A stretch of DNA of 15,903 bases from Clostridiaceae bacterium (GTDB lineage Bacteria > Bacillota > Clostridia > Oscillospirales > Acutalibacteraceae). The DNA lies in contig JAEDHZ010000010.1 of the NCBI GenBank assembly GCA_016292705.1, positions 1-15,903 of the forward strand, in the 5' to 3' direction. Below, in pieces: positions 1 to 5,175 of the stretch (position 1 is its first letter; every line of letters starts with the position of its first letter). Below the pieces are notes generated by a model. That model did not search any database, was not told the DNA's origin, and saw only the letters and a program-made list of their open reading frames with translations. A program made the translations under genes and the position numbers.

Positions 1-438
1 TTGACTGTAATAAAGGGTGCGTTTGCTCTTGCGGTTGTCTGGTCGGTTTTCAAGCCGCAGGAGAAAAGGGATTCGCTTGCTGCCGCTTCATGCAGCACCG
101 TCTCGGCTTTGCTCGGCGGTTTTCCGGCCGCAAGGCGCAACATTCTTAAATATACATCCTTTTCGGCACTGACGGCGGTCGCTGTGTCCGTTTTGTTTGC
201 GATGCTTTGTCCCGGCATAATATCAAGAATCCCGGTGCATTCGCTTGCGGTTGTGTTTATTGTATCAGTCTGGCAGAGAGTTCCGTTCAGAATTGCTGCA
301 CCTGTGTTTGCAGAAAGAAGCTTCATCGGAATCACACTGTTTTTTGTTTCCGCATTCAGTTTTGTTTTCTTTAACCCATTCATAGCAGCGGTTATCTGCA
401 TTGTGTTTTCCGTTGTGGCAGGGAGGATTAAAAAATGA
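1..438 (+). CDS. Partial multi-pass membrane protein, possibly PlsY-like
   Basis: The frame is open from the first base, a TTG with no room for a ribosome binding site, so the gene is most likely cut by the window edge and this is its C-terminal part (145 residues). The protein is strongly hydrophobic, with probable membrane segments near residues 4-17, 52-75, 80-95 and 107-140, and ends in a basic tail (GRIKK). The opening VIKGAFALAVV and the later SALLGGFPAARRN loosely recall the glycerol-3-phosphate acyltransferase PlsY, where a DxLKG segment is followed by a GH-FP segment. However, the PlsY glycine/lysine loop (KGGKGVA) is not visible, so the assignment is weak. It could instead be an unrelated integral membrane protein. 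The stop overlaps the next start as ATGA, so the two are probably cotranslated. Being a gene is fairly sure; its function is not. Confidence 0.6.
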   Translation: MTVIKGAFALAVVWSVFKPQEKRDSLAAASCSTVSALLGGFPAARRNILKYTSFSALTAVAVSVLFAMLCPGIISRIPVHSLAVVFIVSVWQRVPFRIAAPVFAERSFIGITLFFVSAFSFVFFNPFIAAVICIVFSVVAGRIKK

Positions 439-1469
439 ACAAAAGAGCTGCAGGTAAAAAAATTTCTGACAAAGGTAAGCTCATAAAAGATATTGTCAGG
501 GGACTTACTTACTTTGTAATGATTTCTGTTTTCCTCCTTGATATCTATTCGCTTATTCTTTGCAACAAGTATGAAAAGGAGTACTCTTTTTCTGTTGAAA
601 CATTTGATTACAAAAACGGGGACGACCGTATTCACTTTTTGAACACGGCCAATTCAGATTGTATGCTTATTGAAAGCAACGGACACTTTGCCCTTGTTGA
701 TTCCGGCGAGGGAAACAGCGATCCTCGCAGGAAGATCGAATACCGGGGCTTTTGTGACGATGTTATCAATTACATCAAAAAAGTTGCTACCGGTCAGGAC
801 GGCAAGGCGCACCTTGATTTCATTCTTGGAACGCATTGCCACTATGACCATTACGGAAACTTTGAGGATATCATCAAAAATGACGATATAGTAATCAAAA
901 AAGCGTATTTTAAAGAGTACGATCCAAATGTCGGAACAGATCTCGAAAGCAACGGCTGGGGCAATATTCAGACCTATAACAGGATAATTGATGCGCTGAA
1001 AGAAAAGGGGATTCCGGTTACCGCAAATCTGCCGGACAAGGAATTTTTGTTCGGTGATTTCAGTGTCCGATTTATCAACACCGTTAATTCAGAAGAGCTC
1101 ATGGGAAAAGGCGAAAACGCTTCAAGTGTCGGCGTCTTGTTGAAAAAAGGGGAGCGTACCGCTTTTCTTGCAGCGGACTTTACCGCAAAGTCGGGGCTTG
1201 AAAAAAAGTACGGCGATGAAATTGGTCATGTTGACCTTTTGAAGATCGGTCATCACGGTTATTTCGGTTCTTCCTCAAGAAGTTTTATCAATAAGCTTAC
1301 GCCGAAGATTGCCATTGTCACAAACTACCTCGGAAAAATCTATCCGAATGTCAAATGGAATCTTACCGTTGAGGCAAAAGCTTCGATTTATTCCTGTGTT
1401 AACCGTGACGGAATTGTTGCAACATTTACCGACGGAAATGAAATTATTCTGACGGATCATTCAATGTAA
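435..1469 (+). CDS. Membrane-anchored metallo-beta-lactamase-fold hydrolase, ComEC C-terminal-like
   Basis: The 344-residue protein has a basic N-terminus, one hydrophobic segment near residues 26-44 (probable signal anchor) and then a metallo-beta-lactamase fold, so the catalytic domain probably lies outside the membrane. Visible motifs are DSGEG (89-93), the metal-binding HxHxDH as HCHYDH (134-139), a conserved NASSVGVLL strand (228-236), AAD (247-249) and IGHHGYFGSS (271-280). The order, especially the late GHHG..SS, matches the MBL domain at the C-terminus of the competence protein ComEC/Rec2 and its free-standing relatives, some of which are nucleases. Here there is no ComEC channel domain, so the substrate is unknown. 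The start is supported by GGGAGG at 421-426, 8 nt before the ATG. The gene overlaps the preceding membrane protein gene by 4 nt. The fold is confident; a role with DNA is only inference. Confidence 0.85.
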   Translation: MNKRAAGKKISDKGKLIKDIVRGLTYFVMISVFLLDIYSLILCNKYEKEYSFSVETFDYKNGDDRIHFLNTANSDCMLIESNGHFALVDSGEGNSDPRRKIEYRGFCDDVINYIKKVATGQDGKAHLDFILGTHCHYDHYGNFEDIIKNDDIVIKKAYFKEYDPNVGTDLESNGWGNIQTYNRIIDALKEKGIPVTANLPDKEFLFGDFSVRFINTVNSEELMGKGENASSVGVLLKKGERTAFLAADFTAKSGLEKKYGDEIGHVDLLKIGHHGYFGSSSRSFINKLTPKIAIVTNYLGKIYPNVKWNLTVEAKASIYSCVNRDGIVATFTDGNEIILTDHSM

Positions 1470-1471
1470 AA

Positions 1472-1496
1472 CGGTTTCTGCCGGACGGTGAAACCG
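1472..1496 (+). terminator. Possible weak terminator hairpin after the MBL gene
   Basis: A 7-bp perfect stem (CGGTTTC at 1472-1478 with GAAACCG at 1490-1496) begins 3 nt after the stop of the MBL gene. Its loop contains a further CCG/CGG pairing. The bases that follow (GTGTTCTTGG) are not a proper T-tract, so it may only stabilise the 3' end or terminate inefficiently. The AT-rich bases between it and the promoter at 1585 hold no gene that I can support. Confidence 0.35.
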
Positions 1497-1584
1497 GTGT
1501 TCTTGGGGAAATATCTGACTTTTTATATGCTTATATGTTGATTTGTAATTTTGTGAATAAAATCACATAAGTTTCAAAAAATAC

Positions 1585-1613
1585 TTGACAAACACAAAAG
1601 ACGGTAGTATTAT
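1585..1613 (+). promoter_or_regulatory. Sigma-A type promoter of the infC operon
   Basis: A perfect -35 box TTGACA (1585-1590) lies exactly 17 bp upstream of a good -10 box TATTAT (1608-1613). Transcription would start near 1619-1621, giving a leader of about 135 nt before infC. The upstream flank is AT-rich, which may help as an UP element. This is the only near-consensus promoter I noticed in the window. Confidence 0.85.
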
Positions 1614-1619
1614 ATTTGG

Positions 1620-1754
1620 GCAACAAAGCAGAGCATTGTTTCGTTCTCACCTTCCGAATTTTGTTTTTGAAGGTCAATAGCTTGTTTGAGTGTATTGAGC
1701 GTGAACGGGAAAACTCTGTTCACGCTTTAGTTTTAACAGATTTTTTGGAGGTGT
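1620..1754 (+). promoter_or_regulatory. Structured infC leader, candidate L20-type ribosomal-protein attenuator
   Basis: The untranslated leader can fold into four successive hairpins: AACAA/TTGTT (1622-1626 with 1636-1640), ACCTTC/GAAGGT (1649-1654 with 1669-1674), CAATA/TATTG with inner pairs (1675-1697), and the strong attenuator stem (1698-1726). The last three abut with no free base between them. In Bacillus subtilis and relatives the infC-rpmI-rplT operon is repressed by L20, which binds the leader and favours premature termination. Position, length and final hairpin here fit that class. I could not compare it with the Rfam L20 leader model, and no L20-site mimicry was checked, so the ligand is inferred from context. 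Confidence 0.65.
1698..1746 (+). terminator. infC leader: Attenuator hairpin in the infC leader
   Basis: A perfect 9-bp stem, AGCGTGAAC (1698-1706) with GTTCACGCT (1718-1726), extendable by a G-T pair at 1697/1727, encloses an 11-nt loop. It is followed by T-rich sequence (TTAGTTTTAACAGATTTTTT, 1727-1746) running up to the ribosome binding site. Lying upstream of the first gene it cannot end a preceding transcript usefully, so it is best read as a regulated intrinsic terminator controlling entry into the operon. Confidence 0.7.
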
Positions 1755-1763
1755 ATGAACATC
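1747..1763 (+). promoter_or_regulatory. infC: infC ribosome binding site with ambiguous start codon
   Basis: The Shine-Dalgarno sequence GGAGG (1747-1751, extended GGAGGTG) is only 3 nt from the ATG at 1755, closer than at the other genes here (5-10 nt). In frame, ATC at 1761 is 9 nt away, a normal distance. infC of E. coli and of Bacillus uses a rare AUU start as part of IF3 self-control, so initiation at the ATC is a realistic alternative. Confidence 0.5.
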
Positions 1764-2279
1764 GCTATCAAAGAAATGCAGATCAACGAGGAAATCCGGG
1801 ACAGAGAGCTGCGTGTCATCGCTGAAGACGGCGAGGCAATCGGCATCATGTCTGCTGCCGAGGCATTGAAAATTGCCGAGGAAAAAAATCTTGATCTTGT
1901 TAAGATTGCGCCGCAGGCAAAACCGCCGGTGTGCAAAATCATGGATTACGGAAAATATCGCTTTGAACAGACCAAGCGTGAAAAGGAAGCAAGGAAAAAC
2001 CAACATGTCATCGAAATTAAGGAGATTCGTCTTTCTCTTAATATCGACAAGCATGACTTTGAAACAAAGGTTAACCACGCAAAACGCTTCCTTGAAAGCG
2101 GAAACAAGGTCAAGGTTTCAATTCGTTTCCGTGGCCGTGAGATGGCTCATCCGGAAAACGGACTTGTAACAATGAGTAACTTTTCCGAAGCCTGTGCTGA
2201 GTTCAGCTCGGTTGAAAAACCGGCTAAGCTTGAAGGTCGCTCAATGCAGATGTTCCTTGCACCGAAAACAAAAAAGTAA
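1755..2279 (+). CDS. infC: Translation initiation factor IF-3
   Basis: IF3 binds the 30S subunit, keeps it apart from 50S and checks the start codon and initiator tRNA. The 174 residues match the family along their whole length. The N-terminal domain (about 8-78) opens with QINEEIRD and carries DLVKIAPQAKPPVCKIMDYGKY (48-68, written here with its tail), typical of IF3. A basic linker follows (72-83), then the C-terminal domain from about 86 with EIKEIRLS, DKHDFETK and VSIRFRGREMAHPENG. It is the first gene of the translation operon, followed 17 nt later by rpmI, the usual order in bacteria. The coordinates use the ATG, but the Shine-Dalgarno spacing favours a start at the in-frame ATC at 1761, which would shorten the protein by two residues. 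Control is probably through the leader hairpins upstream. Confidence 0.97.
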   Translation: MNIAIKEMQINEEIRDRELRVIAEDGEAIGIMSAAEALKIAEEKNLDLVKIAPQAKPPVCKIMDYGKYRFEQTKREKEARKNQHVIEIKEIRLSLNIDKHDFETKVNHAKRFLESGNKVKVSIRFRGREMAHPENGLVTMSNFSEACAEFSSVEKPAKLEGRSMQMFLAPKTKK

Positions 2280-2296
2280 TTACAGGAGGAAGAATC

Positions 2297-2494
2297 ATGC
2301 CTAAGATTAAAACTCACAGCGGAGCGAAAAAGCGTTTTAAGCTCTCAAAGAACGGTAAGCCCATCCGTGGTCATGCTTACAAATCTCACATCCTTAACAA
2401 GAAGACTACAAAGCGCAAGAGAAATCTTCGCAAAACAGAAGTTGCCGACGTTACAAATCAGAAGCAGATCAAACGTCTCATTCCTTATAAATAA
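2297..2494 (+). CDS. rpmI: 50S ribosomal protein L35
   Basis: This is a 65-residue, very basic protein of the usual L35 length. It shows the family landmarks: MPKIKTHSGAKKRFK at the N-terminus, a GHAYKSHIL segment in the middle, KKTTKRKRNLR after it, and IKRLIPYK at the C-terminus. It is a component of the large ribosomal subunit. The start is supported by AGGAGG at 2284-2289, 7 nt before the ATG. It lies between infC and rplT, and the 85-nt gap to rplT is the largest inside this operon and contains a GC-rich hairpin. Confidence 0.98.
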   Translation: MPKIKTHSGAKKRFKLSKNGKPIRGHAYKSHILNKKTTKRKRNLRKTEVADVTNQKQIKRLIPYK

Positions 2495-2502
2495 GATGCT
2501 CA

Positions 2503-2521
2503 CCGCCGGATGACCGTGCGG
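2503..2521 (+). other. GC-rich hairpin between rpmI and rplT
   Basis: CCGCCGG (2503-2509) pairs with CCG-T-GCGG (2514-2521) to give a 7-bp stem with one bulged T and an ATGA loop. Only CTCATTTTCC follows, so it is a poor terminator. It could mark an RNA-processing or stabilisation point, or help balance L35 and L20 production. The pairing is seen; the role is inferred. Confidence 0.4.
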
Positions 2522-2579
2522 CTCATTTTCCAACAACTTCTGATTTCAGAGAAATATATTATAACGGAGGTACTTTATC

Positions 2580-2933
2580 ATGGCTCGTATTAAAGGCGCA
2601 ATGATGACTCGTAAGAGAAGAAATAAAGTTTTGAAGCTTGCAAAAGGATATTATGGTTCAAAGCACAGCCTCTTTAAAACAGCTAAGCAGGCTGTTATGA
2701 AGAGCGGAAACTATGCTTACATCGGAAGAAAGCAGAAAAAGCGTGACTTCCGTCGCCTTTGGATAACAAGAATTTCCGCTGCATGCAAGGCAAACGGAAC
2801 AAATTATTCAACTTTCATCAACGGACTCAAGAAAGCCGGCATTACTCTTAACAGAAAGATGCTTTCAGAGATTGCAATTGCCGATCCCGCTGCTTTCACC
2901 GCCCTTGTTGAAAAGGCAAAGGCTGCTCTTTAA
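2580..2933 (+). CDS. rplT: 50S ribosomal protein L20
   Basis: This 117-residue basic protein has the full L20 length. The long N-terminal basic extension is present (MARIKGAMMTRKRRNKVLKL), followed by AKGYYGSKHSLFKTAKQAV, the RKQKKRDFRRLWITRI block and the globular C-terminal part with FINGLKKAGITLNRKMLSEIA. L20 binds 23S rRNA early in assembly of the large subunit and, in the organisms studied, represses its own operon. In Bacillus it does so through a leader attenuator upstream of infC, which fits the leader found at 1620-1754. A ribosome binding site GGAGG (2566-2570) lies 9 nt before the ATG. A strong intrinsic terminator follows 9 nt after the stop, ending the operon. Confidence 0.98.
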   Translation: MARIKGAMMTRKRRNKVLKLAKGYYGSKHSLFKTAKQAVMKSGNYAYIGRKQKKRDFRRLWITRISAACKANGTNYSTFINGLKKAGITLNRKMLSEIAIADPAAFTALVEKAKAAL

Positions 2934-2942
2934 TCAATCATT

Positions 2943-2982
2943 ATGCGTCCGAGAAATCCTCTCGGGCGTATTTGTCTTTTTT
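2943..2982 (+). terminator. Intrinsic terminator of the infC-rpmI-rplT operon
   Basis: ATGCGTCCGAG (2943-2953) pairs with CTCGGGCGTAT (2961-2971) in an 11-bp stem containing two G-T pairs, with a 7-nt loop. It is followed directly by TTTGTCTTTTTT (2971-2982). This is a textbook rho-independent terminator, placed just after rplT. Confidence 0.92.
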
Positions 2983-2992
2983 GGTTTTGTGT

Positions 2993-3060
2993 GTTCACCT
3001 TGTGCAGATTACATTTGTCAAAGCGACACCGCATTTTGTTTTCAGCTTTTTTTGGTGAAC
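2993..3060 (+). repeat. 7-bp inverted repeat flanking the 5' region of the methyltransferase gene
   Basis: GTTCACC (2993-2999) and GGTGAAC (3054-3060) are perfect inverted copies 54 nt apart. The second lies just upstream of the ribosome binding site, and a small TGTC/GACA hairpin (3016-3028) lies between them. It could be a closing stem of a leader RNA for the downstream gene train, but a 7-bp repeat can arise by chance. I see no near-consensus promoter in this gap; TTGTCA at 3015 has no good -10 box. Confidence 0.25.
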
Positions 3061-3078
3061 TTTGAAAGGGAAAGAATT

Positions 3079-3864
3079 ATGACAGGCGTTATTGAAAGCG
3101 CATCCAACGAAAAAATCAAGACTGCCGCAAAGCTTGCAGTTTCATCGAAGGAGAGGAAAGAAAAGAACAGTTTTCTTCTTGAAGGGCTTCGTCTTTGCCG
3201 TGACGCAGCGGAATGTGAAATTACGGTCAGGACTTTTTTTTACACAAAAATTGCCCTTGAAAAGCATGAAGCAGATGTTCGTTTCATCTCCTCAAAAGCG
3301 GAGAATACTTTTCAGATTTCAAACGCAGCTGCCGCAAAGTTGAGCGATACTCAATCACCTCAGGGCTTTTTCTGCGTCTGCGCCTGTATGCCGGTCTGCA
3401 ACGAGGAAAGTGTTCTCAAAAGCGGAAAATTCATTGCACTTGAGAATGTTCAGGATCCGGCGAATCTCGGTGCGGTTGCACGCACGGCGGAAGCGATGGG
3501 AATAACAGCCCTCATCACTGAAAGCGGATGTGATATCTATAATCCGAAAGCACAGCGTGCAGCAATGGGTTCGCTTCTGCGTTTGCCCGTTGTCCGGACG
3601 GATGATCTTGGCTCGCTTATCGGAAGGTGCAAAGCGAAAGGCTTCAAGGCTTATGCAACAACTCCTTCGTTCAGCGCAAGGTCTATAACCGATGTCGATA
3701 TGAACGGTTCTGTTATTGCTGTTATCGGCAACGAGGGAAACGGCGTTTCAAAAAAGATTTTCGACTCTTGCGAAAGTGTAACAATACCTATGAAAGGCCG
3801 TGCGGAGTCGCTCAACGCCTCTGTTGCTGCCGCTCTTGTTATATGGGAGCTCATGAGAGGTTAG
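3079..3864 (+). CDS. TrmH/SpoU-family RNA 2'-O-methyltransferase
   Basis: This is a 261-residue SpoU (SPOUT class) enzyme, which transfers a methyl group from S-adenosylmethionine to a ribose 2'-OH of rRNA or tRNA. An N-terminal substrate-binding domain (about 1-105, with FLLEGLRLCRDA) precedes the knotted catalytic domain. The three family motifs are visible: ENVQDPANLGAVARTAEAMG (122-141), VIGNEGNGVS (215-224) and IPMKGRAESLNASVAAAL (236-253). The layout matches the 23S rRNA enzymes RlmB and the Bacillus YsgA group; which nucleotide is modified cannot be told. The frame is open upstream to 2872, but that extension covers the rplT 3' end and its terminator. The ATG at 3079 has GAAAGGG (3064-3070) 8 nt upstream and begins the conserved domain. 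It appears to be the first gene of the long downstream train, with dprA following after 6 nt. Confidence 0.92.
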   Translation: MTGVIESASNEKIKTAAKLAVSSKERKEKNSFLLEGLRLCRDAAECEITVRTFFYTKIALEKHEADVRFISSKAENTFQISNAAAAKLSDTQSPQGFFCVCACMPVCNEESVLKSGKFIALENVQDPANLGAVARTAEAMGITALITESGCDIYNPKAQRAAMGSLLRLPVVRTDDLGSLIGRCKAKGFKAYATTPSFSARSITDVDMNGSVIAVIGNEGNGVSKKIFDSCESVTIPMKGRAESLNASVAAALVIWELMRG

Positions 3865-3870
3865 TTTTAT

Positions 3871-5139
3871 ATGGAGAAAGAATTGGACAAGAGATTATAC
3901 TGGCTCTGGCTTCAGCGTGCTTTGGGCTTCGGGGCAAACACAAATGCTCTTCTTTGCGCATACGGTTCTGCAAGAAGTATATACGAAGCCTCGGATGATG
4001 ATTTGCGGCTTTCCGGTGCGTTTTCCGAAGGATTTTTTGGACTTAGTGCCTGCGGTCTTCAAAGATTGAAGCATACCGATATCCGTTCGGGAGAAAAAGT
4101 ACTTGAGTATTGCGAAGAGAACGATATAAGTGTTATTACTCCGGATAATCCTGATTATCCGCAAAGGCTTCTGAACATCCGTAACTATCCGCTTGCACTT
4201 TTTGTCAGGGGTGATATTTCCTGCCTGAACGACAGCAGCCTTGCAATTGGTGTAATCGGAACAAGAAAGCCGTCAGAATACGGAATAAAGGCAACAGAGC
4301 AGATTACACGGGGACTTGCAAAAAACAAAGCGATAATCGTCAGCGGCGGAGCTTTGGGCATTGACAGCATTGCACACAGATGTGCAATTGAGGAAAAAAC
4401 AAAAACAATTCTTGTCATGGGCTGCGGGCACGATTCAAACTATCTTAGCGAAAATGAGCAACTGCGCAATGAGGTCACACAGAACGGCGCAACAATTACC
4501 GAGTATCCGCCTCTGACACTGGCAGGAAAAGGATACTTTCCGTTACGCAACCGCATTATTTCCGGCGTTTCAAACGGCGTTGTGATAATTGAAGCGAATA
4601 TCAGAAGCGGAACGCTCAACACGGCTGAACACGCAAAAAAGCAGAGACGGGATGTTTTCGCTGTTCCCGGTGATGTTTCAAGCGTTTCCTATGCCGGCTC
4701 AAACAAGCTGATTATTGATGGGGCGCACGCAGTTTTCAGTGCACGAGATGTTCTCGATAACTACCGTTTTGAGCTTGCCGGAAAGATTGAATTTTCCAAT
4801 GGAGAACCCAAAATGCCTTTTGAGGGAATTGATGTTTTTCCGTTGGGTGAAAATGTTGTTTCTTCTGCAAAATCCTCTGTGAAAAAAGCACAAAAACCGA
4901 ACGCAGTTGAGTCCAAAAGTGAAGAAAAAGCAAAAATTTTAAAAACCACGCCGGAAGGTATTTCTAAAAATGCCGCTTTGGTGTATAATGTAATGAAAAT
5001 CAAGGACACGCCTCTTGATGATATCATCAGAGAAAGTTCTCTCCCCGTCAGCAAAGTTCTTATTGCACTGACCGAGCTTGAAATCGGCGGTCATGTCACT
5101 TGTGTCGGCGGAAATAATTACAGAGTTACCGGCGTTTGA
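3871..5139 (+). CDS. dprA: DNA-processing protein DprA (Smf)
   Basis: DprA binds incoming single-stranded DNA during transformation, protects it and loads RecA. It is widespread even in bacteria not known to be competent. The 422 residues show an N-terminal helical region (1-85), then the Rossmann-like core with VIGTRKPSEYG (128-138), SGGALGIDSIAHR (158-170), VMGCG (182-186), FPLRNRIISG (223-232), SGTLNTAEHA (246-255) and VPGDVSSVSYAGSNKLI (265-281). A low-complexity, Lys/Ser-rich linker (about 305-362) leads to a C-terminal winged-helix-like domain (363-420). The common YP of the VMGCGxDxxYP motif is YL here. The start has GAGAGG at 3855-3860, 10 nt upstream. The neighbour topA is the classic partner of dprA in Firmicutes chromosomes. 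Confidence 0.96.
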   Translation: MEKELDKRLYWLWLQRALGFGANTNALLCAYGSARSIYEASDDDLRLSGAFSEGFFGLSACGLQRLKHTDIRSGEKVLEYCEENDISVITPDNPDYPQRLLNIRNYPLALFVRGDISCLNDSSLAIGVIGTRKPSEYGIKATEQITRGLAKNKAIIVSGGALGIDSIAHRCAIEEKTKTILVMGCGHDSNYLSENEQLRNEVTQNGATITEYPPLTLAGKGYFPLRNRIISGVSNGVVIIEANIRSGTLNTAEHAKKQRRDVFAVPGDVSSVSYAGSNKLIIDGAHAVFSARDVLDNYRFELAGKIEFSNGEPKMPFEGIDVFPLGENVVSSAKSSVKKAQKPNAVESKSEEKAKILKTTPEGISKNAALVYNVMKIKDTPLDDIIRESSLPVSKVLIALTELEIGGHVTCVGGNNYRVTGV

Positions 5140-5175
5140 ATATAAAAGTAACATCTGATTTTGAAAGGTGAAAAT

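Noticed and set aside
1538..1566. Second promoter upstream of the infC promoter (TTGATT at 1538)
   Set aside because: At 17 bp spacing the -10 position reads AATCAC; only a badly spaced TAAAAT is present.
1616..1825. Open frame starting with TTG in the infC leader, a possible leader peptide
   Set aside because: It has no ribosome binding site, begins almost at the predicted transcript start, runs through the attenuator stem and overlaps infC in another frame.
1674..2078. 134-codon open frame on the minus strand across the leader and infC
   Set aside because: It is antisense to a certain gene and the leader hairpins, has no recognisable protein family, and looks like a shadow of infC codon use.
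3000..3043. Possible promoters (TTGTGC at 3000, TTGTCA at 3015) for the methyltransferase gene
   Set aside because: No acceptable -10 box lies 16-18 bp downstream; the best match, TGTTTT, lacks the key A.
2872..3078. Upstream extension of the RNA methyltransferase frame
   Set aside because: It would overlap the end of rplT and translate through its terminator, and has no family similarity. The ATG at 3079 has a good ribosome binding site.
5161..5175. TTG start five codons upstream of the chosen topA ATG
   Set aside because: The extra codons contain the Shine-Dalgarno sequence itself, and the ATG at 5176 gives the usual TopA N-terminus.
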